Below, one piece after another: positions 33,386-43,702 of a DNA stretch of 57,497 nucleotides (positions within the stretch are counted from its first letter, which is position 1; each line of letters opens with the position of its first letter). This stretch comes from Clostridiaceae bacterium (GTDB lineage Bacteria > Bacillota > Clostridia > Acetivibrionales > Acetivibrionaceae): the NCBI GenBank assembly GCA_012519925.1, contig JAAYPF010000227.1, forward strand, positions 1 through 57,497. Direction: 5' to 3'. Both the position numbers and the translations under genes were made by a program. The notes beneath the pieces are model-generated. The model saw only the letters and a list, made by a program, of their open reading frames with translations, made no database searches and had not been told where the DNA came from.

Positions 33386-33510
33386 CTTATACATTATATT
33401 AAATGACAGTAGAATATGAAACCTGTTCCTAGTTTCTTGTATTACTTTTACAATTCAAAAGCAATACTTATCAGCATTTAGAATACCGTCTTTATATAGA
33501 AAAGTTTTTT

Positions 33511-33554
33511 AATGTTAAGCAGGCACCCCTAAACCGGGATGCCTGTTTAACATT
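33511..33554. terminator. terminator hairpin downstream of the sugar ABC permease
   Basis: AATGTTAAGCAGGCA (33511-33525) pairs with TGCCTGTTTAACATT (33540-33554), 14 of 15 positions. It lies about 70 nt after the last permease gene on the minus strand. The stem is strong, but the following T-run is poor on either strand, so it may act as a bidirectional stop or an RNA 3' stabiliser. Confidence 0.6.
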
Positions 33555-33623
33555 ACCTATTTCGTCTTTTTGCTTATCAGCTTATAATATTTTTGTGCCG
33601 TTATTCTCAAACTAAATTCCAGT

Positions 33624-34706
33624 TCAAGAAGCTCTGCTCGTATTTACCTTCTCCTTTCGCATAGCCAGCAGACTTTGTAGCGTTATGAAAAAGCCCAGAA
33701 GTGACGCAATTATAATCTTTGACCACCATGAGGACAAATTACCTTGGAAAGAAACAAAAGTCTCTATTGTAGCATTTATTAACACACCAAAAAGAGTTCC
33801 AAATACATTTCCAACACCTCCAGTAAGTGGTGTTCCACCTATAACCGTTGCAGCAATGGCATCCATCTCAAAGCCCTTACCAAGCTCCACAAACGCTCCT
33901 GTTGTATTAAGGCAAAAGGCAATACCGCCTAATGTTGCAAGAACGCCATTAATTACGTAAACTATAAACTTTGTTCGCCTTACATTAAGTCCCATGAGCA
34001 TTGCCGATTGCTCACTGCCACCTGCCGCGTATATTGCTCTACCGAATTTTGTGTATTTAAGCATAAAAAAGGCAGCCAATAGTATAAAAAGTGCAAGAAT
34101 AACCGTGGGATAGATATAGGGATAGACCATTACCCCCTTTCTATTTAGTGTACCGCCAAAAGGAAAATAAATCTTGTAACTGGCAAGGCTAAGGAAAGCT
34201 TTGTTGGTTATTGTGATCATCTCAAGACTTATGACAGCGGTTAACCCTCGTGCAAAAAACATACCCGCAAGAGTGACAATAAACGGCTGAATTTTCAGGT
34301 ATGCAATCAGCCAACCCTGTATCCCACCAAATACCATGCCAAATAAAAGTACAATTAAGATTGCCGGTACAACACCGACATGTGCCTTTTCCATCAAAGC
34401 AGCAAGCATCATACATGTGACAGCTACTACAGAACCTACTGAAATATCAATTCCACCTATGATAAGTACCATCGTCATACCCACAGCAGTGATAATAAGA
34501 CCTGCATTACTTATAATCAAATTCAGGAAAACCTGAGTACTACCAAAGTTTTTATCTTTATATATAATCAGCCCTGCTATGTACATTATGAAAAATAGTG
34601 TGATTGTGACAAACAATAGAAAGTTATGACCTAAAAGTTTTCCCTTGATAAGCCCGAAAATATTTGACCCTTTTGTTTTAGATGAAACAAGCTTGACCTC
34701 GCTCAT
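33624..34706 (-). CDS. sugar ABC transporter permease (YjfF-like)
   Basis: 360 residues with about 8-10 membrane helices of the ribose/galactofuranose BPD-transporter family. GMTMVLIIGGIDISVGSV, LIAYLKIQPFIVTLAGMF and AATVIGGTPLTGGVG are the family's conserved stretches. ATG 34706 directly follows the stop of the upstream permease and has GGAGGTG 6 nt upstream. It is the last gene of the transporter operon and probably forms a heterodimeric channel with the neighbouring permease. Because the ATPase and binding-protein genes upstream are fused and truncated, this transporter is probably non-functional unless complemented. Confidence 0.9.
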   Translation of the reverse strand: MSEVKLVSSKTKGSNIFGLIKGKLLGHNFLLFVTITLFFIMYIAGLIIYKDKNFGSTQVFLNLIISNAGLIITAVGMTMVLIIGGIDISVGSVVAVTCMMLAALMEKAHVGVVPAILIVLLFGMVFGGIQGWLIAYLKIQPFIVTLAGMFFARGLTAVISLEMITITNKAFLSLASYKIYFPFGGTLNRKGVMVYPYIYPTVILALFILLAAFFMLKYTKFGRAIYAAGGSEQSAMLMGLNVRRTKFIVYVINGVLATLGGIAFCLNTTGAFVELGKGFEMDAIAATVIGGTPLTGGVGNVFGTLFGVLINATIETFVSFQGNLSSWWSKIIIASLLGFFITLQSLLAMRKEKVNTSRAS

Positions 34707-35756
34707 TTATCCCACCTCCTTTGCAGTATGTCCATGGCTGATCTTTGATGTTACATTATTGTACCATTTCCTAATAACAGGTGATTGCAATGCAACTATA
34801 ATTATTACAACTACTGCCTTGTAAAGTGGAATTTGGTCTGCCGACACATGCATAGCGTATAGTGTTGTAGTAAGAGCTTGTATGGTAATTGCACCTATAA
34901 CACTTCCCACAAGTGAAAATTTACCACCTGTAAGGCTGTTTCCGCCAATAGCTACAGCCAAAATTGCATCGAGTTCTACATAAAGTCCTACATTGTTGGC
35001 ATCAATGGACATTGTGCGCGACACAGAGATAAAACCCGCAATTGCAGCACATACACCACAAAATATATATGTAAGAAAGATTATTCTCTTAGAATTAATT
35101 CCTACCAACCTACTTGCCTTGCTGTTAATACCAACCGACTGAATATACATGCCAAGGGAAGTCTTTTTGAGTACAAGCCATGTAAAAAAAACTACAAATG
35201 CTGCTACAAAACAAGGAGTCGGAATAGGAACTCCTGGTAGAAATGCTCCGAGATATCCAAACTGTTCAGGTTTAACGTACAATATAAAGCTGCCAGTGAC
35301 AAGTTGAGCTATCCCCCTGCCTGCAGTAAACAAAATAAGCGTTGCTACCATCGGCTGAACCTTCAAATAAGAAACCAGAAAGCCATTGACAGCACCACAA
35401 GTTATACCTATAAGAAGACCGAATAACAGGCTCAAAACATACGGCATTTGATATGCTTCACCTGTTCCAAGCATAGCTACAACAACAGCACCACAGAGGG
35501 CACTTACCGCACCTACAGATATATCTGCTCCGCCTGAAGATGCTGCTACAAGTGTCATTCCTACCGCCAGTATTATAAGCCCACTCGAGCGGTTTATTAT
35601 ATCAATGATATAACCATAAAACACTCCGTTTTGTATAGTTATTTTAAAGAAGGATGGCGTTTGTATAAGGTTCACAAGCAGTACTAAAAACAGGCAAACC
35701 AATGGTAAAAACAGCGGAATGTGTGTAATACGCTTTATTGAATTTGTTTTTTTCAT
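34707..35756 (-). CDS. sugar ABC transporter permease (YtfT-like)
   Basis: 349 residues, same family as the next permease. Conserved stretches: GMTLVAASSGGADISVGAV, FLVSYLKVQPMVATLILF and AVAIGGNSLTGGKF. Its ATG overlaps the stop of the truncated upstream ORF as ATGA, showing the original ATPase-permease coupling survives. The gene order of two different permeases after one ATPase matches the YtfQ-YtfR-YtfT-YjfF type (galactofuranose-like) transporters. The actual sugar is unknown. Confidence 0.9.
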   Translation of the reverse strand: MKKTNSIKRITHIPLFLPLVCLFLVLLVNLIQTPSFFKITIQNGVFYGYIIDIINRSSGLIILAVGMTLVAASSGGADISVGAVSALCGAVVVAMLGTGEAYQMPYVLSLLFGLLIGITCGAVNGFLVSYLKVQPMVATLILFTAGRGIAQLVTGSFILYVKPEQFGYLGAFLPGVPIPTPCFVAAFVVFFTWLVLKKTSLGMYIQSVGINSKASRLVGINSKRIIFLTYIFCGVCAAIAGFISVSRTMSIDANNVGLYVELDAILAVAIGGNSLTGGKFSLVGSVIGAITIQALTTTLYAMHVSADQIPLYKAVVVIIIVALQSPVIRKWYNNVTSKISHGHTAKEVG

Positions 35757-36226
35757 ATATTGGTCCCTCCTGCTATTGCTTTCATTATGTTATCCTGGGT
35801 TATTTCATTACCCGAAAGCTCGCCTACCTTTGACAAATCTCGCATTACAATCATTCTCTTGCATGTTCTGAGCATTTCTTCAATTTCGGAGGAGATAAAC
35901 ATTACTGCTTTCCCCTGCTCCGCAAGGCTTACCACAAGACGCTGGATTTCTGTTTTTGTACCAACGTCTATGCCTCTAGTAGGCTCATCTAGTATCAGAA
36001 AATCGGGATTTGTAAGTAGCCATCGAGCTAAAATAACCTTTTGTTGATTTCCACCGCTAAGGTTCTTTATAGGAGTTTCACGGTCGGATGTTTTAATTTT
36101 CAGAATATCTATATATCGGTCAGTAAACTCTTCCTGCTCCTTTTGGTTTGGTTTCGAACAACCTGCAAACATTGAAAATACTGAAAGAATTAATACTGCT
36201 GCCACAATTCGTTTTAAAATTTTCAT
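35753..36226 (-). pseudogene. deletion fusion: binding-protein signal peptide joined to ABC ATPase tail
   Basis: 157 residues from ATG 36226. Residues 1-23 are a lipoprotein signal peptide with lipobox FAGC and the first residues of a substrate-binding protein (CSKPNQKEQE). From about residue 35 the chain abruptly becomes the end of a sugar ABC ATPase: KNLSGGNQQKVILARWLL, FLILDEPTRGIDVGTK, VMFISSEIEEM. The binding-protein body (about 300 residues) and the first three quarters of the ATPase, including Walker A, are missing. An in-frame deletion from binding-protein gene to ATPase gene explains it simply. The product would be exported or misfolded, not an ATPase. An assembly error at the junction near 36120 is an alternative. 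Confidence 0.8.
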
Positions 36227-36397
36227 GCTTAAAATCATCCCCCCGTCAAATTATTGCACTACAATAAATTCATACAAAGAAATTATATCAATTGCCAACT
36301 TTTTTTATCAATGCAGATTCTTTTGCCTTTGTTTGAATATTTTATGATTTTCAATATAATGTTGGTTTTCTTTCGATTTTGTTTGAATAATTTATTG

Positions 36398-37870
36398 CTA
36401 AATCTGTTCATAGGGTATTTTAATCCTTACACAAGTCCCCTCATTATATTTACTTGAAACAGAAAGCCCATAACTGTCTCCAAATTTAAGTTTAATACGT
36501 TCATTTACATTGTATATCCCATAGGACTCACGTTTACTATATTTTTCATCCTCTTTGTCTCTATTAGAAAGCCTGTGCTGAATCCGTTTGAGCTGTTCTT
36601 CATTCATCCCTATCCCATTATCACTGACTTTTATCTCAATGTCATAGTCATTAATAGCTGCACTTACCACAATGATACCCTTGCCCCTTCGGTTCTTTAT
36701 TCCGTGATAAAGAGCATTTTCAACAAGCGGCTGCAGAGTAATTTTGGGTATTATAGCATCTTTAATTTCTTCGGGAAAGTTAATCTCATACTGAAGTATG
36801 TCCTGATATCGTACCTGCTGTATTTGCAGGTAACTTCGAACGTGACGTTCCTCCTCCCGTAAGTTAACTATGCCGTTGCCGTAGTTAAGGGATGTGCGAA
36901 AGAAATCCGATAGAGCACCGACCATTTTAACCACATCTTCCTGCCTACCCGACTCAGCAAGCCATACTATGGTATCGAGTGTGTTGTATAAAAAATGCGG
37001 ATTAATCTGTGACTGAAGAAGTTCAAGTTCTGCTTTACGAAGATTAGTTTCATCAATTTTAACCTTCGTTAAGAGGTTTTCAATCTTTTCAATCATAATA
37101 TTCAAAGAATTTCCTAAGTCGGATACCTCACCGCCCTTTAAAACATTTGCACGTACTGTAAGATCGCCTCTTGCCACCTTTTTGGTCGTTTCGACAAGAT
37201 GTTCGATAGGTTTGACTATACTATTTGGAATAATAAAGGATAAAAATATGGCAGCTAGCACTAAGACAACAAATAAAACAAAAATTAAAAAGCTTATTCT
37301 TCCAAAGCTTTCCGATACTTCTTTACGGACTGTTTCCATACCCTTTGTTTCATAATAGGTATATTCTAATACATTGGACTGAATCAGAGCTGTAACAGTC
37401 TGAACATCATTATTCCATATTTGAATGTTTTCGTCATAATATCCACCAATTTTCTTGTTTTCTTCTATCCTTTTCACGTACTTTTCTAGATTGCCTAGCA
37501 ATCTTATAATACTTTCTGCCCGGTACCTGTTATCTTCAATATTTGTGTTTCTAACAAGATCCGTAGCTATTTCACGTGCATCTGCTATACTTGTATAAGG
37601 GTTTTCCTCTGTAAATGAAGAATGTCCTGCAATTAGAAGATAAATTTTATAATCAAAGTCTTCTTTGAACTTTATGCTGAAGCGTCCTGCTTCCGATGCA
37701 TTTGCGATTACTTTGTCATACTGTTGGTTATAGCTGAATATTTTTAGAAACATAAATACAAACATAATAAAGATAGGTACAATTATAAAGATAAGTAAAA
37801 GTTGTATCTTTCTATTAAGCCTCAGGTTGCTAACAGCAGCTTTAAAATTTGGTACAAATCTCTTTCGCAT
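36398..37870 (-). CDS. YesM-type sensor histidine kinase
   Basis: 490 residues. Transmembrane helices at about 22-45 and 193-215 flank an extracytoplasmic sensor; a HAMP domain lies at about 215-268. The phosphoacceptor is His292 in SQINPHFLYNTLDT, the internal-kinase type; the ATPase core has HGIKNRRGKG and DNGIGM. Such kinases pair with YesN-type regulators to control sugar ABC transporters. Here the regulator gene lies just upstream and the transporter just downstream. ATG 37870 has AGGAG 8 nt upstream. It looks intact even though the transporter it should regulate is broken. Confidence 0.92.
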   Translation of the reverse strand: MRKRFVPNFKAAVSNLRLNRKIQLLLIFIIVPIFIMFVFMFLKIFSYNQQYDKVIANASEAGRFSIKFKEDFDYKIYLLIAGHSSFTEENPYTSIADAREIATDLVRNTNIEDNRYRAESIIRLLGNLEKYVKRIEENKKIGGYYDENIQIWNNDVQTVTALIQSNVLEYTYYETKGMETVRKEVSESFGRISFLIFVLFVVLVLAAIFLSFIIPNSIVKPIEHLVETTKKVARGDLTVRANVLKGGEVSDLGNSLNIMIEKIENLLTKVKIDETNLRKAELELLQSQINPHFLYNTLDTIVWLAESGRQEDVVKMVGALSDFFRTSLNYGNGIVNLREEERHVRSYLQIQQVRYQDILQYEINFPEEIKDAIIPKITLQPLVENALYHGIKNRRGKGIIVVSAAINDYDIEIKVSDNGIGMNEEQLKRIQHRLSNRDKEDEKYSKRESYGIYNVNERIKLKFGDSYGLSVSSKYNEGTCVRIKIPYEQI

Positions 37871-37955
37871 ATCGGTTTCTCCTAGATGTACTTCTAAAGG
37901 TAATAATTTTATAGTTCAATGAAATTTCTTATGTAAAATCTTTTATACAACATAT

Positions 37956-39623
37956 CTAATCAGATTTTTGAAAGGGAGATTGCAAAGTTTTTAAGGAATC
38001 CTCTTGCTTCCTTTCAGCTCGGTATTGTACAGGAGAGCAGTTACATGTTTTTTTGAAAAGATAGGAAAAATAATGTGGGTCCTTATATCCTACAGCTATA
38101 CTTACATCCTGGCAGAGCATATCAGAGCACTTTAACAGTTCCTTAGCCTTTTTTATACGCAAATCTGTTAAATATCGAATAAAACTCTTGCCTGCTTCAC
38201 GGCTAAAAACGGCACTAAAGTGGCTAGGGCTAAAATTAACATAAGCCGCCACCTCATTTAATGATAAAGTATCATCCTTATAATGATTATTAATAAACTC
38301 CTTTGCCTTCTCTATAACCTTGCGGTAACGATTTGTCCTTAATACATCTCTTGTCTCAATCGCTGTTGTTATTATTCTTTCAACGTAATCCTTTGCCTTT
38401 TTTACGTCTGTGATAACATCCTTCATAAGCTCTTGCCCCTTAAAAGGCTCCGCTTCTAAGACCTTTGTCATTCCCATATCTTTTATAAAATTGATTACAG
38501 TAATATAAATGTTCAAAACAAAATATTGCCTCAATAAAACTGATTTTTCGCCTACACCCGTAAAAACTTTAAAAATCTCCTCTACAAAGAATTTAATCTC
38601 ACTAGCTTCCCCATTTCGTAAAAAAAGCTCCGCTCTCTTACTATCCATACTTTCTAACTGCTGTACTTTCTGCATGGATGCATCCAACTCAAATTCCATC
38701 AACACAGCAAGATTTTCATAGTCTAAAATATCACATCTATCTAAAATGAAACGATGCGAAAAAGCTCTTGCTGCAGTTTCAAAGGATTCTCGAAGATGTT
38801 TTAGTCTGCTTACTGGTGTGCCTATGCCCCCAAAATATCTAACCTCTTGGTAGCGAGCCATAACATTTCTGACTTGAGCAAGAAATTCTTTTCTAGTTAG
38901 TGCTAGTTGCTCTAAAGTATCAGCCTTTATTATGAATGCACTTCCCTCTAGGGCTCGGTCAAAAAGAATTATTTTTGGATATCTTGAATTTATTTGATTT
39001 AACTCTTGGCTTAACATTGTCAGTTCATCGGTATCAACTTCAGCTCCAACAGTATTATTGTATTTGAATAGTATAATCTGATAGTATTGTGCACCTAGTT
39101 CGATTCGAAGTTCCTTTCCCCGTTCTAGTATTTCAGCAGGTGAAATTTTACCTTCAACCATTTCGTCAAAGAACCTTCTCCTTGTATCCATTTCATATCC
39201 TTCAATTTCATTTCTATAACGCTCATAATTTTCCTTTTCTATACGTTCAGCTATAAGCTGATTGCCCACATGCTTCACTGCCTTAAGTAACTCGGCAGCA
39301 CTTATTGGTTTTAGGAGGTATTCGGTAACACCGATCTTTAACGCCTCCCTTGCTAAGCCGAATTCTTCATGCCCACTGATTATTATTATTTTGCTTCCAG
39401 GCAGTTCTTTTTTTACCAGTCTGCTTAACTCCAATCCATCCATAAACGGCATTCTTATATCGGTAATAATTATATCGGGACGTTCACTTAAGATTAACGG
39501 ATACGCAAGCTCACCATCTGGTGCATCTCCGCAAAATTCAAAACCCTCACTAGACCAGTTGATATTATTTTTGATGCCTTCACGTACAACAAATTCATCT
39601 TCCACTAAAAAAAGCCTTAGCAT
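37956..39623 (-). CDS. YesN-type response regulator with AraC output domain
   Basis: 555 residues. The receiver domain has an acidic pocket in FLVEDEF and phosphoacceptor Asp55 in IIITDIRMPF. A long linker region (about 130-440) includes the YDIL/GIGTP-like sensor stretch. Two AraC-type helix-turn-helices lie at about 440-540 (AYVNFSPSHFSAVFSREAGKSF and IAVGYKDPHYFSYLFKKTCNCSP). It should activate the downstream transporter operon in response to an extracellular carbohydrate signalled by the adjacent kinase. The last codons overlap the dispersed repeat at 37962-37993. Confidence 0.92.
   Translation of the reverse strand: MLRLFLVEDEFVVREGIKNNINWSSEGFEFCGDAPDGELAYPLILSERPDIIITDIRMPFMDGLELSRLVKKELPGSKIIIISGHEEFGLAREALKIGVTEYLLKPISAAELLKAVKHVGNQLIAERIEKENYERYRNEIEGYEMDTRRRFFDEMVEGKISPAEILERGKELRIELGAQYYQIILFKYNNTVGAEVDTDELTMLSQELNQINSRYPKIILFDRALEGSAFIIKADTLEQLALTRKEFLAQVRNVMARYQEVRYFGGIGTPVSRLKHLRESFETAARAFSHRFILDRCDILDYENLAVLMEFELDASMQKVQQLESMDSKRAELFLRNGEASEIKFFVEEIFKVFTGVGEKSVLLRQYFVLNIYITVINFIKDMGMTKVLEAEPFKGQELMKDVITDVKKAKDYVERIITTAIETRDVLRTNRYRKVIEKAKEFINNHYKDDTLSLNEVAAYVNFSPSHFSAVFSREAGKSFIRYLTDLRIKKAKELLKCSDMLCQDVSIAVGYKDPHYFSYLFKKTCNCSPVQYRAERKQEDSLKTLQSPFQKSD
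37962..37993. repeat. short dispersed repeat, copy 2
   Basis: AGATTTTTGAAAGGGAGATT, followed by GCAAAGTT. It overlaps the 3' end of the YesN-type gene, encoding its last residues and replacing a normal C-terminus. It is nearly identical in its core to copies at 15534 and 43703. Confidence 0.35.
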
Positions 39624-39832
39624 ATTCTTAACCTTTCCTTTGATCTTAAACAGCTAAATATCTTTATTTAAAACTATGATAAGACTATTTACAATATTCT
39701 GCAAGTTTATTTATCCATGGTCAATGATTTTTTTAAACAGAAGCGAAATAATTATAGGGGCATTTCTGCCCCCATAGTTATTTACAAAATTTCATTTAAT
39801 TATTTCGCCTACTTATACTAGTAGTCTTTGTT

Positions 39833-41191
39833 CTAATTTCTAAGACTGTGTAAAGGCGCTGGAATACGTCCACCTCTATTAACAAACTCGTTACTGCTGA
39901 ATTGATTTATTTTCATAACGGGACCAGAACCTAGAAGACCTCCAAATTCTACCATATCGCCTACTTTTTTGCCTGGAGCTGGAATAATTCTAACAGCCGT
40001 TGTCTTATTATTTACAACACCAATCGCTGCTTCATCGGCAATAATTGCTGAAATAGTCTCTGCACTAGTATCTCCGGGAACTACGATCATATCTAATCCA
40101 ACAGAACATACACAAGTCATTGCTTCGAGCTTTTCTATAGAAAGTGCACCTTCAACAACAGCATTAATCATACCTGCATCCTCGCTGACAGGTATAAACG
40201 CTCCACTTAAGCCTCCTACAAAGGACGATGCCATAACACCACCCTTTTTAACAGCATCGTTGAGTAAAGCCAATGCGGCAGTAGTTCCATGGGTTCCGCA
40301 TTTTTCAAGTCCCATTTCTTCTAGTATATGGGCCACACTATCTCCTATTGCTGGAGTTGGTGCTAAGGACAAATCGACAATTCCAAAGGATACCCCTAAT
40401 CGTTTTGACGCTTCCCTTGCCACCAACTGTCCAATTCTAGTTATTTTAAAAGCAGTTTTCTTAATTGTTTCGGAAACCGTTTCAAAATCCGCACCCTTAA
40501 CTTTTTCAAGGGCACATTTTACAGTTCCCGGTCCACTGACACCTACACTTATAACACTCTCTGGTTCACCTACCCCATGAAATGCACCTGCCATAAAGGG
40601 GTTATCTTCCGGTGCATTTGCAAAGACAACTAACTTTGCACATCCTAATCCACCGCTATCAGCAGTAAGCTCCGCTGACTTTTTAATTATCTTCCCCATT
40701 TCCTTTATAGCATCCATATTTATTCCGGTCTTTGTTGTTGCAAGATTTACCGAAGAACAAACCTTTTTTGTTATGCTCAACGCCTCCGGTATGGATTGTA
40801 TCAGTTTTGCGTCGCCTTTGGTATATCCTTTGTGCACCAAAGCGGAAAACCCACCGATAAAATTCACTCCTACTTCATCGGCAGCTTTGTCCATAATCTG
40901 AGCAAATTTAACATAATCATCCTCGCTAGAACTTGCGGCAATCAACGAAATAGGGGTAACTGAAATCCTCTTATTTATAATAGGAATTCCGTACTCTTTT
41001 TCAATGTCCTCTCCAACCTTTACAAGATTAGCAGCAAGACGTGTTATTTTATCATATACTTTTCTTCTCGTAACATTTCCATCATCACTAATACAGTCCA
41101 TTAGTGAAATACCCATAGTAATAGTTCTAATATCAAGATTCTCTTCTTGGATCATCTTTATTGTCTCAATTATTTCAAAAGGCCTTATCAC
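39833..41191 (-). CDS. PFL family protein (UPF0210/DUF711)
   Basis: 452 residues, full length. Recognised by the family stretches [54 protein letters not shown] and the C-terminal [14 protein letters not shown]. Biochemical function is not established; despite its name, a formate-lyase activity is not supported. It starts at GTG 41191 with AAGGAGGGG upstream, 12 nt after the ACT-domain gene. The two genes form a pair conserved across many Firmicutes. Confidence 0.93.
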   Translation of the reverse strand: MIRPFEIIETIKMIQEENLDIRTITMGISLMDCISDDGNVTRRKVYDKITRLAANLVKVGEDIEKEYGIPIINKRISVTPISLIAASSSEDDYVKFAQIMDKAADEVGVNFIGGFSALVHKGYTKGDAKLIQSIPEALSITKKVCSSVNLATTKTGINMDAIKEMGKIIKKSAELTADSGGLGCAKLVVFANAPEDNPFMAGAFHGVGEPESVISVGVSGPGTVKCALEKVKGADFETVSETIKKTAFKITRIGQLVAREASKRLGVSFGIVDLSLAPTPAIGDSVAHILEEMGLEKCGTHGTTAALALLNDAVKKGGVMASSFVGGLSGAFIPVSEDAGMINAVVEGALSIEKLEAMTCVCSVGLDMIVVPGDTSAETISAIIADEAAIGVVNNKTTAVRIIPAPGKKVGDMVEFGGLLGSGPVMKINQFSSNEFVNRGGRIPAPLHSLRN

Positions 41192-41203
41192 AAAATCCCC
41201 TCC

Positions 41204-41473
41204 TTATATCTGATGCATGGAGTTAAAAATATCTTCGTGTTGAATTTTAACAGACAAACCTATTTCAACACCTTTTTTCTCCAACTGCTCGGATAATTCC
41301 GAAAAAGGAATATTAAGACCTGATATTTCAACCAACATGATCATTGTAAACACATCTTGCATAGTAGTCTGAGATATATCCAATATATTTACATTGCAGT
41401 TAGCAAGTATGTTACTTAAAGAAGCAATAATTCCAACTTTATCTTTTCCAATAACAGTAACCATCGCTCTCAT
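41204..41473 (-). CDS. ACT domain protein (UPF0237)
   Basis: 89 residues from ATG 41473 (MRAMVTVIGKDKVGII) with GGGGGA 7 nt upstream. It is a single ACT domain: VTVIGKDKVGIIASLSNILA and NILDISQTTMQDVFTMI. ACT domains bind amino acids and regulate partner proteins. This one is always found next to the PFL-family gene, so a regulatory subunit role for that protein is the likely function, ligand unknown. Confidence 0.9.
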   Translation of the reverse strand: MRAMVTVIGKDKVGIIASLSNILANCNVNILDISQTTMQDVFTMIMLVEISGLNIPFSELSEQLEKKGVEIGLSVKIQHEDIFNSMHQI

Positions 41474-41714
41474 GAACGATTCCCCCTTTGACAAAAATTT
41501 ATCATAGTAGTAATTATACCTGTCCTAAATACTATTAGCAATATTATTTTTCTCTACCTGCCTTTTATCAATACTAAATAAGAGCAAAATAAAAATTCCG
41601 CAGCATTTTTATAAGTGTTTCAAAAGAATTCATTAGTCAATATATAATTCAAACTCATCAAAACCATTTTTTAGCAGACATTGACCAATTATCTTAATCA
41701 CCTTAGCCACGAAA

Positions 41715-43553
41715 TTAAAACATTTGTTCATTATTCTTTTTTAGAATTTTTTCAAGCTGATCAGAGGGTAGCGGTTTACTTAATAGATAGCCTTGAACCT
41801 TATCACACATATGATCTTTCAAAAATTCCAATTGCTCATTAGTCTCCACACCCTCAGCTACTACCATTAGATTCATTTTGTGTGCAATACCGATCACTGA
41901 CTTTGCAATTGCTTCTTCATTAGTATTTGATGCTATATCGTGAATAAAACTTTTATCAATCTTCAAAGTATCTAGAGGTAATATCTTTAAATAATTCAAA
42001 GAAGAGTAACCCGTTCCAAAATCGTCTAGCGAAATTCTTATCCCCTTTTCCCTTAATTTTCTTAGTACATCAACTGTAAAATCAATATCTTGCATAGCAG
42101 TACTTTCTGTAATTTCAAGTTCAAGGAGAGTTGGCTCCATTCCTGTATCATATAAAATCCTTTCTATCATCTCAACAAGATCACGTTGTTGAAATTGCTT
42201 AGCAGATAGGTTTACAGCCATCGTTAGCGGCTTAAAACCAGAATTTATCCAGTTAACATTCTGCCTACATGCGTTTTTAAGAACCCATTCTCCAAGAGGA
42301 ATAATTAAACCTGATTCTTCAGCTATTGGAATAAACTCCAGTGGCTGAACAAGCCCAACACCTTTACGGTTCCACCTTATCAATGCCTCAACGCTAATGA
42401 TTTCTCCACTAGCAATATCAACCTGAGGTTGGTAATAAAGTACAAACTCCTCTTTCCCAATTGCATGTCTTAAAGCATTTTCTAAATTGAGCTTATCAAT
42501 AATCTTTCTATTCATTGATTCCATAAACAGTTCATAATTGTTCTTTCCTTTATCTTTTGCCCTGTACATAGCAATATCAGCGTTTTTTACTAAAGTACCC
42601 TCATCCTGGCCATCATTAGGATAAACTGCTATTCCCATACTCGCAGTAATATAGTATTCCCTTCCTTCTAAAATCCACGGGGTTCTGAAGTTCTCAAGAA
42701 TGCGATCAGCAACTCTTGTAATATCTGTTATGTCTTTCAATGCTGGTTGAAGAATAATAAATTCATCTCCGCCAAACCGGGCAACAGTATCTGCTTCTCT
42801 TAAGAGTTCCTTTATCTTTTCTGCTATTTGCATTAAAATCCTATCACCAAAAGCATGACCTAATGTATCATTAATTGTCTTAAAGTTGTCGAGATCAAGA
42901 AGTATAACAGCAAGTTTTGTACCATTTCTTCTTGCATTAGCTAAAGCAATATTCAATCTGTCAATAAACAGCATTTTGTTTGGCAACCCTGTAATGCTAT
43001 CAAAATACTCCATATTATATATTTTCTTTTCATTCCTCTTTAGCTCAGTAATATCTTTTATAGCACTTACAGTACCCACTATATCGCCCATTTCGCCCCA
43101 TACAGGTGTAATACTACCCGAAACATAGTATTCCTTACCATCTTTCGATACTATAATTGAAAGACCTTCAAACTCAAACTTGCTTCCTTTATTTAGAACT
43201 ATATCTAAGGTAATATTACGATTCTTACCATCCTGATCTCTCAACAAATCTAATAAGTCGTCAAAATTCTTATTCAAAAACTGTTTTTCAGATAAGGAAA
43301 ACAATTTTTGGGCTTCATAATTTGAAAAAGTAACAATCCCCTTTTCATCAGTTGCAATTATAGCTTCACCTATACTTAGCACTGTACCTTCCAGCCACTC
43401 GTGATGTTTCTTTAATTCTCTATATGCTTTGTTAGCTTTATTCCTGGAATTTAAGATATGTATTAGTAATGCAATCAGAAAAATTGCAATCATAGATACT
43501 ATTAAAACAAAAAGTATTGGTATAGAAACATTTCTTTCTATCATAAAAAGCAT
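41715..43553 (-). CDS. membrane PAS-GGDEF-EAL cyclic-di-GMP protein
   Basis: 612 residues. One N-terminal membrane helix (about 10-34), a PAS domain (about 45-170), a GGDEF domain (about 180-345) with intact RFGGDEFII, and an EAL domain (about 355-605) with EALIRW, LGTGYSSL-like DDFGTGYSSLNYLK and VVAEGVET. Both catalytic signatures look intact, so it could make or break c-di-GMP; in such tandem proteins one activity usually dominates. ATG 43553 follows GGAGG. A perfect 20-bp palindrome lies 91-110 nt upstream. Confidence 0.92.
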   Translation of the reverse strand: MLFMIERNVSIPILFVLIVSMIAIFLIALLIHILNSRNKANKAYRELKKHHEWLEGTVLSIGEAIIATDEKGIVTFSNYEAQKLFSLSEKQFLNKNFDDLLDLLRDQDGKNRNITLDIVLNKGSKFEFEGLSIIVSKDGKEYYVSGSITPVWGEMGDIVGTVSAIKDITELKRNEKKIYNMEYFDSITGLPNKMLFIDRLNIALANARRNGTKLAVILLDLDNFKTINDTLGHAFGDRILMQIAEKIKELLREADTVARFGGDEFIILQPALKDITDITRVADRILENFRTPWILEGREYYITASMGIAVYPNDGQDEGTLVKNADIAMYRAKDKGKNNYELFMESMNRKIIDKLNLENALRHAIGKEEFVLYYQPQVDIASGEIISVEALIRWNRKGVGLVQPLEFIPIAEESGLIIPLGEWVLKNACRQNVNWINSGFKPLTMAVNLSAKQFQQRDLVEMIERILYDTGMEPTLLELEITESTAMQDIDFTVDVLRKLREKGIRISLDDFGTGYSSLNYLKILPLDTLKIDKSFIHDIASNTNEEAIAKSVIGIAHKMNLMVVAEGVETNEQLEFLKDHMCDKVQGYLLSKPLPSDQLEKILKKNNEQMF

Positions 43554-43643
43554 ACCAATGCCTCCAAATTTATTTTGAGTTGCAATTTAATTAATAGGTT
43601 AGTAAAAAACAACCTATACAGTATTTAAGTCACAAAGCCATCC

Positions 43644-43663
43644 TAGAAGCTTTTAAGCTTCTA
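43644..43663. promoter_or_regulatory. 20-bp near-perfect palindrome upstream of the GGDEF/EAL gene
   Basis: TAGAAGCTT-TT-AAGCTTCTA. Arms are perfect, with a 2-nt centre. It sits in the 385-bp divergent region 43554-43938, nearer to the GGDEF/EAL gene, and may be an operator or a compact terminator-like hairpin. Confidence 0.35.
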
Positions 43664-43702
43664 AACATAGTAGCATCATTCTAAAATGCAATAATTCAAA
43701 TC

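Noticed and set aside
35753-36226. A small intact ABC ATPase
   Set aside because: It has no Walker A and begins with a lipoprotein signal peptide.
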